Source: Eubacterium sp. (GTDB lineage: Bacteria; Bacillota; Clostridia; Lachnospirales; Lachnospiraceae). Taken from it: a DNA stretch of 64,000 nucleotides. The stretch is from contig JAETSX010000017.1 in assembly GCA_021769425.1 (NCBI GenBank), positions 1 to 64,000 of the forward strand, given 5' to 3'. The first letter of the stretch is position 1. Each line of letters opens with the position of its first letter. This document shows, piece after piece, positions 35,801-43,081 of this stretch. A program made the translations under genes and the position numbers. The notes beneath the pieces were generated by a model. The model did no database searches, had not been told where the DNA came from, and saw nothing but the letters and a program-made list of their open reading frames with translations.

Positions 35801-37598
35801 GAATACAGTGCTGCTTTCCGATGCGACCTTTAAGATTAAGAATGCAGACACGGGGGAGTATCTGGAACAGAAAGTAGGGGATAAGAAAATCAGCGAGTTT
35901 GCCACGGATGAGACGGGAACCGTAACCACGCCTTTGCAGTTGGAACATGGGAATTATGTGGTAGAGGAAATTACAGCGCCGGAGGGATATGTCATTACGG
36001 AGGAAGTTTTCCCTTTGGAAGTTACTGCGGATGGGGCTTTAAAAGTCTCGGAAGATATAGACGGCGATCCGGTCATTGAGATAGTCATTGAAAACAATCC
36101 CGTCAAGGGCAGCATTTCCATTGGAAAATCAGGGGAGAAATTGACTTCCATTGTATACGACACCATTATTGACCGTATACTCTGCACAGTGACAGGCGAA
36201 AACAGGGGCGTAGACTTCATTTATGAGGAAAAGCCGCTTGCCGGGGCAGTGTTCCATGTCATTGCGGCAGAGGATATTTATACCCCGGACCACCAGACGG
36301 ATGAAAATGGGAACCGCATACTGGAAGTGATTGGTGGAGTGCCCGCGAGCAAAGGGGCGGTTGTCGCAGCGCTTACTACGGATGAAAAAGGGGAGGCCGT
36401 CATTGACAACCTTCCCCTCGGAAAATATCAGGTGGCAGAGGTGCAGCCGCCAGAGGGCTTTGCTATCTGTGAGGAGCCAAAGGAGGTTACCCTTTCCTAT
36501 GCTGACGGGCATACGGAAATCGTCTATGGGGAGACAGGGTTTGTCAATGCGAGGGTAAAACCGGTGCTGTCACTGATTAAGACGGACAGCGTGACAGCTT
36601 ATCCGGTAGCCGGCGCCATTTACGGCATTTATGCGAAAGAGGACATTGTAAGCGTAATGGGGGAAGTGCTTATAAAAGCAGATGACCTTGTGGATACTGC
36701 CGTTACGGATGAAAATGGCAAAGCAGTATTTGGGGCGGATTTGCCGCTTGGGCTGTACTATGTAAAAGAAGTGGAGTCCCCGGCGGGCTACCTGCTGGAT
36801 GAAAAGGCATATGATGTCGATTTCACTTATGCGCAGGAGATGTCGGCTATTCCGGTTGCAGAAAAGCAGCTTGAAATGAAAGACACGCCGATGATTGTGG
36901 AGGTGTCGAAAACAGATATTACGACAGGAAAAGAATTGCTGGGAGCAACGTTGGAGGTCATTGATTCCAACGGGGAAGTATATGCCTCATGGAAAACGGA
37001 TGGAAGACCGTATCGGCTGGAGGCAATCCCTGCGGGAAAGTATACCCTGCGGGAGACAGCATCGCCATATGGCTACCTGATTGCAAATGAAGTTTCCTTT
37101 ACTGTCAAAGAAACGGGAAAAATACAGAAAGTCTCCATGTGTGATGAGAGGGTAAAGGGAAAGATTGTAATATACAAGGCCTGCAGTGAGTCGGGGCAGC
37201 CGCTGGGCGGCGTCATGTTTGAACTCCGGGACAAGAAAGGGAAAAAACTGGAAACGCTGGTAACGGACAGGGCCGGCTATGCAGAGACAGGGCTGTTGGA
37301 CATCTGCACTTACAATAAAGACGGCAGTTATAAGGCGGATATACCATATTATATCGTGGAAACAAAAACAATAGACGGTTATATCCTTGACGGCACTCCC
37401 TATGAGGTACGGCTGCAGTATGATGACAGCGCGGCAGAAACGGTGGCTTATACGCTGAAATTAAAGAATAAACCAAACAAGCCAAGACTGCCGCAGACAG
37501 GCGGGAATTACCGTCCGTGGATATTTTGTGCAGCAGGAGGCGTGTGTATCGCCGGCGGTGTATTTTATGGCGGGAAACGCAGAAAGAAAAAAGCGTAA
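32835..37598 (+). CDS. large Cna_B/SpaA-repeat adhesin with LPQTG anchor
   Basis: The 1,587-residue surface protein starts with a signal peptide (KKKRLKRVMALAMAFVMVMG, cut near SAYA). A Glu-rich N-domain follows, then a thioester-domain-like region (about 230-335, with VYCLELSKNT). A long array of SpaA/Cna_B beta-domains with typical E-containing strands (for example YYVKEV, GNYVVEEITAPEGY) fills about residues 510-1540. A sortase signal LPQTG near 1551 precedes a hydrophobic segment and KRRKKKA. Isopeptide bonds are expected in many domains. The start is set by GGAGG before ATG 32835. It probably mediates mating contact or host attachment for the element's host. Confidence 0.92.
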   Translation: MKKKRLKRVMALAMAFVMVMGTVIPISAYANATGPDADTVAGSVEESQTVAADGSGNGFVEEEQEPALYRETDRPDLESAEVVAAEDIIVAVGYGFDVEQSFDGISYDDKAVKVSYYMGKGSFDGDKTGDYSAYYKVEPISGKTPYLICRTISVREPEVAVEDSLQVEEGQMETEKDRGGGEDVPAPGEDMKEVSLSDGEIETFGSGDTMMIQAASAPVLRAAGSADSMNVSCSGYAKYCGHSMGIKYVSESGAYNNHLVYCLELSKNTTAGAVGASGPGSSIKPEITYCLVNGARMLNETCYNGKYSEGSAPADYFITGAAIHVLNGEVGLGYYDNGSSVYYKIAALVSDAENYDANQYDEATGITKSITYAISPKKTEWQDMGDGLYRSKEKFVRTKTGTITNVSYKITGQPDGLTVGELKTDASEIEDDSDLKKYDICVAQTDANKPSSNFYLYCNQEAIDKIVAVDSTVKLTATAKSKEMGGRKWTPTVVSQQKITFLEEFEPGTVTASVKVVSKFKEGRFELRKTNAYNGRPVPGAAYYLYEDAECTDLLCKLGKTNADGQALSGKETLTQSTYYLKEVRAARGYLKDKTVYPVGLEYFTLYDSDGKITQKGKTMPVVEYPDTVGVIVSKTDSESKNIVKGAGFAVFADAGCKKRVSVNGDGRTEVPVFYYDEDLGMAASEKFVKTQDKYYVKEVVVPDGYRDDGKVWEVAPGYGEMSDFKAENTPIRCDVVAKKEDKETGAEPQGDARLSGATYGLYAAENIAYPDGRGTVTYTGDDNITSTLGTDFVSTGVPAEKGALLATVKTGEQADFNFGNLYYGNYYIREVRPSEGYLLDDTIYPVNFREAQNVHQDISLNTTVIETVKKQAFEIIKVSTDGAGTETDYVKGAEFTVKLQSDIDKNGWDNAETHDVLVTDEKGYALSKELPYGTYLVKETKVPKDLYKTKDFTVTVTEDSREPQQWRVFNDAPFKAYIRIVKKDAENGNTVLLSDATFKIKNADTGEYLEQKVGDKKISEFATDETGTVTTPLQLEHGNYVVEEITAPEGYVITEEVFPLEVTADGALKVSEDIDGDPVIEIVIENNPVKGSISIGKSGEKLTSIVYDTIIDRILCTVTGENRGVDFIYEEKPLAGAVFHVIAAEDIYTPDHQTDENGNRILEVIGGVPASKGAVVAALTTDEKGEAVIDNLPLGKYQVAEVQPPEGFAICEEPKEVTLSYADGHTEIVYGETGFVNARVKPVLSLIKTDSVTAYPVAGAIYGIYAKEDIVSVMGEVLIKADDLVDTAVTDENGKAVFGADLPLGLYYVKEVESPAGYLLDEKAYDVDFTYAQEMSAIPVAEKQLEMKDTPMIVEVSKTDITTGKELLGATLEVIDSNGEVYASWKTDGRPYRLEAIPAGKYTLRETASPYGYLIANEVSFTVKETGKIQKVSMCDERVKGKIVIYKACSESGQPLGGVMFELRDKKGKKLETLVTDRAGYAETGLLDICTYNKDGSYKADIPYYIVETKTIDGYILDGTPYEVRLQYDDSAAETVAYTLKLKNKPNKPRLPQTGGNYRPWIFCAAGGVCIAGGVFYGGKRRKKKA

Positions 37599-37626
37599 CA
37601 GATGGATAATGACAGTATAAGAGTAT

Positions 37627-37660
37627 GGAGAGAGACCGTTTTGGTTTCTCTCCTGTTTTG
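37627..37660 (+). terminator. terminator after the adhesin gene
   Basis: Arms 37627-37637 and 37643-37653 form an 11-bp stem with one G-U pair and a 5-nt loop, followed by TGTTTTG. It isolates the adhesin from the following replication and transfer genes. Confidence 0.75.
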
Positions 37661-37675
37661 TTAGGAGGTTGTATT

Positions 37676-38668
37676 ATGATGGATTATGAAGTGTTTAAAG
37701 CGGTTGTGAGAGAGAAGTTTTTAAGTTATCTGCCATCGGAATACAGGGATGCAGAGATTAATATATCCCCGGCACAGAAAGTAAACCGTACGCGGGACGG
37801 CCTGTCAATATATAAAAGCGGTGATACCCAGATATTCCCGACCATATATGTGGATGATATGTACAGGCATTACCAGTCCTGCAATGATTTGGAGGCCGTG
37901 CTCCGGCAGTCGGCAGGGAAGTATGCAGAGATGCAGGACAGAGTGAAAGAATTTAAGACGGACTTTAGCATGGAACATTTTAAGGACAACGTAGTGATGT
38001 GCCTTGTAAATACGGAACAGAACCGGGAATTGCTGGCGGATGCGCCAAACAGGGCGTTCCACGACTTATCGGTTATCTACCGTTGGGTGATTGGGGGTAT
38101 CCCGGATGCAGCAGGCAGCGTTATTGTTACAGACAGCGTGGCAAAAATGGCAGGCGTAACGGAGGAAGAACTGTTCCGGTGCGCATCTCAAAACACCAGA
38201 AAAATCAGCCCGGTCAGCATCATAACGATACAGGATTTAATGCTTGAACTGATGCAGCTGCCGCCGGAAATGAAAAGCATGTTTGAACAGGAAAAAAGTC
38301 CCGGAGAGAACATGTGGATTATCACCAATGAAAACAGATACAATGGCGCGGTTTCCATGCTGTATGAGGAGAACCTTCATGAACTGGCAGAAAAAGTGGG
38401 GGATGACCTTTTTATCCTGCCGTCATCCATCCATGAAGTGATTGCAGTTCCGGCAGAAATGGCAGAGGGAAATCCGGCTTATCTGGCAGAAATGGTACAC
38501 AATGTAAACATGGGGGAAGTGGAACTGGAGGAACGTTTGTCAAACAGCGTCTACCACTATGACAGGAATGCAAGGAAGGTAACCCTTGCAGTGGAGTCAC
38601 CGGAAAAGAGGCTGGATGGGAAACAAATGGACTTGCCATTGATTCAGGAAGAAAAAAAGACAAGATAG
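37676..38668 (+). CDS. DUF5688-family ICE protein
   Basis: The 330-residue protein (MMDYEVFKAVVREKFLSYLP) matches, by pattern, a family found in Lachnospiraceae ICEs and annotated DUF5688, with NTRKISPVSIITIQDL and GAVSMLYEENLHELAEKVGDDLFILPSSIHEVI in the C-terminal half. Function unknown. No signal peptide or membrane segment is seen. The AGGAGG site precedes tandem ATGs at 37676 and 37679. It heads the operon leading through the RadC-like and toprim genes to the repeat array. Confidence 0.7.
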   Translation: MMDYEVFKAVVREKFLSYLPSEYRDAEINISPAQKVNRTRDGLSIYKSGDTQIFPTIYVDDMYRHYQSCNDLEAVLRQSAGKYAEMQDRVKEFKTDFSMEHFKDNVVMCLVNTEQNRELLADAPNRAFHDLSVIYRWVIGGIPDAAGSVIVTDSVAKMAGVTEEELFRCASQNTRKISPVSIITIQDLMLELMQLPPEMKSMFEQEKSPGENMWIITNENRYNGAVSMLYEENLHELAEKVGDDLFILPSSIHEVIAVPAEMAEGNPAYLAEMVHNVNMGEVELEERLSNSVYHYDRNARKVTLAVESPEKRLDGKQMDLPLIQEEKKTR

Positions 38669-38677
38669 GGGCTGCAT

Positions 38678-38800
38678 ATGGAAAATCAGACAAGGGATAT
38701 TTCAGACAAGGAGCTGGCGGCGTTGTTGGAAACCATGCCGGACAATGTGGTTGTCCGGGTAACTTTCGGGGAGGAGGAAAGGGATGTGGCAAGAGAATGA
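38678..38800 (+). CDS. small 40-residue ICE protein
   Basis: ATG 38678 opens a 40-residue acidic frame (MENQTRDISDKELAALLETM..) that overlaps the start of the RadC-like gene by 17 bp. It fills the only gap between two operon genes and has a helix-strand-like pattern. It is not recognised as a known family. Confidence 0.5.
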   Translation: MENQTRDISDKELAALLETMPDNVVVRVTFGEEERDVARE

Positions 38801-39326
38801 TTTTACACTGGAAGTCGTATCTGTCCGGTTAGTCCGGGATTTCCCTATCTTGTCAGAAACAGAAATCAGAACCCCGGAGGATGCAGTAAGGTTAGTGGGG
38901 CAGGAATTGTGTGATATGGACCGGGAGGTGGTGTGTGTCATCAACCTGAGGGCAGACCGGACACCGATTAATTGCCATTTTGCAAGTGTCGGCGCTTTGG
39001 ATTATTCAGTGGCTCATCCGAGAGAACTGTTGAAAACCGGCATCCTGTCGAATGCCGCAGGGATGATTATCTGCCACAACCATCCTTCCGGAAACCTTCT
39101 CCCATCAGGGGATGACGTGAAACTGACGGACCGTATGCAGCAGATATGCGGACTGGTGGGGATTGGACTGCTGGACCATGTGATTGTCGGCGGGGACAAC
39201 AGCCGGTTTTTTAGTTTTAAGGAAAAAGGGCTGGTAAAAAATCCGCAGAGGGAATACCAGACTGATTACCGGCGGCTGGAATGGGACAGCCCGGCAGAGG
39301 TGGCGGAGAGAGGGGGAAGAAGATGA
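38784..39326 (+). CDS. RadC-like JAB/MPN-domain protein
   Basis: The 180-residue protein has the JAMM metal-binding motif HNHPSGNLLPSGDD (about 92-105) and the RadC core (NLRADRTPINCHFASVGALD, LLDHVIVGG). Such stand-alone RadC-domain proteins are common on mobile elements and may help in DNA processing or anti-defence. The role is not settled. ATG 38784 follows GAGGAGGAAAGG. The stop overlaps the start of the toprim gene (ATGA), so the genes are co-translated. Confidence 0.82.
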   Translation: MWQENDFTLEVVSVRLVRDFPILSETEIRTPEDAVRLVGQELCDMDREVVCVINLRADRTPINCHFASVGALDYSVAHPRELLKTGILSNAAGMIICHNHPSGNLLPSGDDVKLTDRMQQICGLVGIGLLDHVIVGGDNSRFFSFKEKGLVKNPQREYQTDYRRLEWDSPAEVAERGGRR

Positions 39327-40288
39327 GGTTCACAGCGGAGGAACTGGCACTTGCCAAGCAGGTTGATTTGTGCAGGGTGGCGGAGCATCTGGGCTATACC
39401 GTAAAACGGGTTGGGCAGTACCATACGCTGAAAGAAATGGATTCCATCCGTATTTATGACAGGAGCCATTGGTGCAGGTTTTCAAGGAGGCAAGACAAGG
39501 GGGAGAACGGCGGCAGCCAGATTGATTTCCTGCGTGTGTTTGCGGGGCTGGATGTGAAAGAGGCGGTGTTCTGGCTGCTGGATTTTGCAGGATACCACAG
39601 GGAGGAAAACGTCAGGGAGATTCATAATATCATTCCATACCGGAAGAAAGAGGAAAAGAAAAAACCGTTTGCACTGCCAGAGCCTGCCGGGAGCAATGCC
39701 TATCTGTACCGTTATCTGGTGAATGAACGCGGGATTGCCCGCCCGGTAATTGATTTCTTTGTGAAAAAGGGGATTTTGTATGAGGCGAAGAATTACCACA
39801 ACATTGTCTTTGTCGGGACAGACAGGGACGGTGTGCCAAAATTTGCCAGTATGCGGGGCGTCTTTGACAGGAATGGAAAGGGCTTTAAGTGTGACGTGGC
39901 AGGGAATGACAAACGGTACGGTTTCCATCTGTATTATGGGAAAAGCAGAAAGGTAATCGTGTTTGAGGCGGCAATCGACCTGATGAGCTATATCACCATG
40001 TTTCCGGCGGACAAGGCAAGCATGCTGGCTCTTGGGATGCTGGCGGATGCCCCTCTGGAAACATTCCTTGCGGAACACCCGGAGGTAGAAGAAATGCAGT
40101 TTTGTCTGGATAATGACGGGCCGGGTAGGAAAGCAGCGGCAGCTTTGCAACAGAAGTATATGAAAAAGGGATACCAGACAAATGTTTTCCTTCCCCCGGA
40201 GCCATATAAAGACTTCAACCAGTGGAATGTGGAGATGAAAAGAGCACAGAGGCAGCAGGAAACCAGGGAAAATGCCAGGGTGATGTAG
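39323..40288 (+). CDS. DUF3991/toprim-domain protein (primase-like)
   Basis: The 321-residue protein begins with a zinc-ribbon-like segment reduced to WCRFSRRQDK and a DUF3991 module (about 20-85). A toprim domain (about 190-290) follows, with KVIVFEAAIDLMSYITMF and the acidic pair FCLDNDGPGRKAA. Toprim domains with DUF3991 occur in element-encoded primases and nickases. It may prime DNA synthesis after transfer or during plasmid-like replication. Its stop codon (40286-40288) is part of the first GATGTAG heptamer of the repeat array. Confidence 0.82.
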   Translation: MRFTAEELALAKQVDLCRVAEHLGYTVKRVGQYHTLKEMDSIRIYDRSHWCRFSRRQDKGENGGSQIDFLRVFAGLDVKEAVFWLLDFAGYHREENVREIHNIIPYRKKEEKKKPFALPEPAGSNAYLYRYLVNERGIARPVIDFFVKKGILYEAKNYHNIVFVGTDRDGVPKFASMRGVFDRNGKGFKCDVAGNDKRYGFHLYYGKSRKVIVFEAAIDLMSYITMFPADKASMLALGMLADAPLETFLAEHPEVEEMQFCLDNDGPGRKAAAALQQKYMKKGYQTNVFLPPEPYKDFNQWNVEMKRAQRQQETRENARVM

Positions 40289-40469
40289 AAAAGGTGTAGG
40301 TTCCGGGATTTTTGGTGTAGGAATGATGTAGAAAATGCAAAAAACGGTGTAGGAATGGTGTAGGCTTTTTGGAAAGCCTTTTTTTGATGGTGTAGGAATG
40401 GTGTAGGAAAGCGGAAAAATGATGTAGGAATGGTGTAGAAAATAAAATAATGATGTAGAAATGGTGTAG
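40282..40469. repeat. array of 12 GRTGTAG heptamers in six phased pairs (candidate centromere/iterons)
   Basis: GATGTAG or GGTGTAG occurs at 40282, 40293, 40314, 40325, 40346, 40357, 40389, 40400, 40421, 40432, 40452 and 40463. Within each pair the starts are exactly 11 bp apart. Pair-to-pair steps are 32, 32, 43, 32 and 31 bp, all close to whole helical turns. The extra 11 bp in the 43-bp step contains a terminator hairpin. Regular direct repeats of this kind bind ParR-type or initiator proteins. The element encodes ParM and a ParR-like protein. Confidence 0.85.
40362..40385 (+). terminator. terminator embedded in the repeat array
   Basis: AGGCTTT (40362-40368), loop TTGG, AAAGCCT (40373-40379), then a T7 run including the final T of the stem. 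It ends the transcript of the toprim operon inside the array. Confidence 0.85.
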
Positions 40470-40508
40470 ATTTTTTATTTTATGATGTTTATCCGTATAT
40501 TATCAGGG

Positions 40509-40621
40509 TTTTAGGGAGTGTGTCCCTAACCAGAAAGCCGGGCCATTGGCAGGCTTGCATTTTGTGACACAAAATGCGTATCTGGCGAAAACTTTGGGAG
40601 CGCAAGCGTGCCAAAGTTTTC
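40509..40621. other. cluster of palindromes, candidate oriT
   Basis: Four inverted repeats follow one another upstream of the mobilisation genes. TTAGGGA/TCCCTAA (40511-40517 with 40523-40529) and AAGCC/GGCTT (40535-40539 with 40552-40556) come first. Next is a perfect 21-bp palindrome (40557-40577), then 11-bp arms 40587-40597 with 40611-40621 around a GC-rich 13-nt loop that can form a small inner stem. MobC and relaxase genes start within 1 kb. The nick site is not identified. Confidence 0.6.
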
Positions 40622-40698
40622 AGGGCAGGAGAGGATTTGCAGCAGATAAAAACAGACAGGTAAGAAAATGAAAACAGGAGGTGCAAAGGAGCATGGGA

Positions 40699-41253
40699 AT
40701 GGAGGCACTGGAAGTAAATACGCCCGGTGAGCTGGTTATGTGGCTTTATCTGGCAGAATCAGAGGTTATCATGGAACAGGGTGAGGCGGAAATCATTTTG
40801 GACTATCTGAAAGGGTATAACATGGCACTGGCTGTCCATAATCAGGAACTGGTGGTAAAAGATATGGGAGAGGATTCCCCGGAATATCAGCCGTATTCCA
40901 TAGATGATGCCATTCACGATGTCTGTGAGTGGAATCTGGAGCTGATGGATGAGATGGAGGAAGGCATGAAAAATCCTGACAGTCAGGAGGACTATAACCG
41001 GTTTAGCGACGCGCTTGATATTCTGAAACAACAGGAGAAAGTGCTTGATGGTCTGTACCAGCAGACAAAGTATGAGCAGATTGCAGTGGAATGTGCATTG
41101 CAGGCAATTATTGCCACATTCGGAAATGTGCCGGAGGGCATACAGGAGAAATTGGAGGCATATAGGAAAGGCAGGACCGGGCAATTGGAAAGGACAGAAG
41201 GGAGAAAAGAAGAAGTCGGACGGCTGGCCGGGCAGCAGGAAAGGTTGAGGTAG
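40699..41253 (+). CDS. ICE protein of unknown function upstream of mobC
   Basis: The 184-residue acidic protein (MEALEVNTPGELVMWLYLAE) is predicted all-helical, with the segment EDYNRFSDALDILKQQEKVLDGLYQ suggesting a coiled coil and a basic tail. It is not recognised. Start 40699 has AAAGGAG at 7-bp spacing; ATG 40693 is too close to that site. Its stop abuts the mobC start, so it belongs to the mobilisation operon and may be an accessory relaxosome protein. Confidence 0.65.
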   Translation: MEALEVNTPGELVMWLYLAESEVIMEQGEAEIILDYLKGYNMALAVHNQELVVKDMGEDSPEYQPYSIDDAIHDVCEWNLELMDEMEEGMKNPDSQEDYNRFSDALDILKQQEKVLDGLYQQTKYEQIAVECALQAIIATFGNVPEGIQEKLEAYRKGRTGQLERTEGRKEEVGRLAGQQERLR

Positions 41254-41577
41254 ATGGCAAAGGAGGTTGTAAAGCATTTTCGCCTGACCGCTCATGATGC
41301 CGGGATTTTCTCGGAGAAGGCGAAAGAGGCGGGAATGAAGGAATCGGATTACTTCCGTCTGCTGATAACGCAGGAGCCGAACGACTATCCGGAAGTAAGG
41401 CAGGGTTTAAAAGCCCTTATCAATGAAGTGAACCGGATCGGCGTCAACATCAATGAAATTGTCCATAACAACAATTCCGGCCTGTATCGGGAGTCGGATA
41501 AAATCCGTCTGGTTGCCTATATGCGGAAACTGAATGAGGGGATGGAAAGGGTGGTGGCTGCTCTTGGCTATCACTAA
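41254..41577 (+). CDS. MobC-like relaxosome accessory protein
   Basis: The 107-residue basic protein has an N-terminal ribbon-helix-helix-like segment (VKHFRLTAHDAGIFSEKAKE, then SDYFRLLITQ) and the MobC signature ALINEVNRIGVNINEIVHNNN. MobC proteins open the DNA at oriT and help the relaxase nick. It begins directly after the stop of the upstream gene and overlaps the relaxase start. This is the standard mobC-relaxase order. Confidence 0.88.
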   Translation: MAKEVVKHFRLTAHDAGIFSEKAKEAGMKESDYFRLLITQEPNDYPEVRQGLKALINEVNRIGVNINEIVHNNNSGLYRESDKIRLVAYMRKLNEGMERVVAALGYH

Positions 41578-43015
41578 GATTCTGACTATAAATGACAGTG
41601 GCGTGAAGTTTGCGGGGAAACATCTGGAGCAGGCAGTTTCTTATATCCTTGACATGGAAAAGACGCAGCGGGGCAGATTGGTGACGGGGATTAACTGCCA
41701 GCCGGGGAAAGCCTATGAACAGATGGCGGCGACGAAACGAAAGTATGGAAAGACGGATAAGAGGCAGGGCTACCACCTCATCATTTCCTTTGAGGCGGGG
41801 GAGGTTACACCGGACACTGCTTTTGAGATTATACGGAAGTTTACGGAGGAATATCTGGGGCAGGAGTATGAGGCTGTCCTTGCTGTCCATGACAACACTG
41901 CCCATGTCCATGGGCATATCATATTCAATAGCGTGAATTATTGGGACGGCAGGAAGTACCGGTATGAAAAAGGAGACTGGGCGAAAAAGATACAGCCCAT
42001 CACGAACCGGCTCTGTGAGGAATATGGGCTTTCCACCATAGAGATAGAGGAACACGGCAGGAAACGCAATGAGCACTACAAAGACTGGAATGAGTTTCGG
42101 GATGGGAAATTTATCTGGCGGGACATGATACAGAGGGATGTGGATGCCTGCATCATGCAGGCGGAATCCTTTGAGGAGTTTCTGGACCTTATGGTGGAAA
42201 AGGAGTATGACATCAAGCAGAATAAATACTTGGCGGTAAAGCCTAAGGGGATGCAGCGGTTCTGCCGGTGCAAATCTCTGGGGGAGGATTATACGGAGGA
42301 AAGGATACGGGAGAGAATCCGGCTGGAAAGTCTGGAAACTTATGCAAAAAGAAACCGTGAACAAAATCCCCACACCATAGTACCGCCGGAGGATGAGTTC
42401 TTATGCAGGACAAGGCTAACCGGTATACAAAAAACCTATTATGTGAAAATATGCCGCCTACGCCATCTGGAACGGCTGCCCTACAGCAAGGCATGGCAGT
42501 ACCGGGAGGAAATACGAAAGATGCAGGAAGTCCATGAGAAATACCTGTTTCTTGTTAAAAATGGAATCCATTCCCTTACGGAGCTTATCGCAGTAAGGGA
42601 TAACCTGAAAGAAAAAGCGGCGGAATGCGGAAAGGAGAGGCGGGAACTGTACCGTGAAAAAAAGCAGATGGAACCGCTGTTTGCTGTTGCGGATAAGATG
42701 GAGGAATTAGCCCCGGCAGAAAGGAGCTGGCAGGCAGGGGATGATTTTTTTGAAAAGGAGCATTTCCGGTATCAGGCGTTGGAGGGACAGTTACAGAGTG
42801 AGGGGTATTCACTCGAAGAAACAGAAAATCTCCGCAAAAAATATAAGGATAAGGGCAGTGGAGTTTACCAGAGACAGAGAGAAATCAACAGAAGATTAAA
42901 AATGTCAGGGGATATGATACAGGAATTTACGGAAAACCTTGAACGGGCAAGGGAGAGACAGGACAGGGAACAGGCAGAGAAGGAGAGAAAGCGGGAAAAA
43001 CAGGATAGGAAATAA
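41564..43015 (+). CDS. MobP-type relaxase (MobA/VirD2 family)
   Basis: The 483-residue nuclease has the relaxase core in its first 200 residues. It includes AVSYILDMEKTQRG, a region ending RQGYHLIISFEAGEV, and the metal-binding HDNTAHVHGHIIFNSVN (about 108-125) with the His pair. The C-terminal half is charged coiled coil. It cuts oriT and pilots the strand through the VirD4/T4SS channel. TTG at 41564 is preferred as start because it gives (M)AITKILTIND, the usual relaxase N-terminus; an in-frame ATG at 41534 lies further inside mobC. Confidence 0.87.
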   Translation: MAITKILTINDSGVKFAGKHLEQAVSYILDMEKTQRGRLVTGINCQPGKAYEQMAATKRKYGKTDKRQGYHLIISFEAGEVTPDTAFEIIRKFTEEYLGQEYEAVLAVHDNTAHVHGHIIFNSVNYWDGRKYRYEKGDWAKKIQPITNRLCEEYGLSTIEIEEHGRKRNEHYKDWNEFRDGKFIWRDMIQRDVDACIMQAESFEEFLDLMVEKEYDIKQNKYLAVKPKGMQRFCRCKSLGEDYTEERIRERIRLESLETYAKRNREQNPHTIVPPEDEFLCRTRLTGIQKTYYVKICRLRHLERLPYSKAWQYREEIRKMQEVHEKYLFLVKNGIHSLTELIAVRDNLKEKAAECGKERRELYREKKQMEPLFAVADKMEELAPAERSWQAGDDFFEKEHFRYQALEGQLQSEGYSLEETENLRKKYKDKGSGVYQRQREINRRLKMSGDMIQEFTENLERARERQDREQAEKERKREKQDRK

Positions 43016-43081
43016 TCAGGTACAGCCGGGGGTGGAATAGAAAAACAGGCTGTTATTTTTATGCAGAAAGTGAGGCAGGAT

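Noticed and set aside
40282-40469. CRISPR array
   Set aside because: The repeated unit is only 7 bp, the 11/32-bp spacing is too short, and the spacers are AT-rich and partly repeated. No cas genes are nearby.
41450-42373. A 307-codon open frame on the minus strand opposite the relaxase
   Set aside because: It lies antisense to mobC and a relaxase with clear motifs, has no family resemblance, and follows from codon bias of the plus-strand genes.
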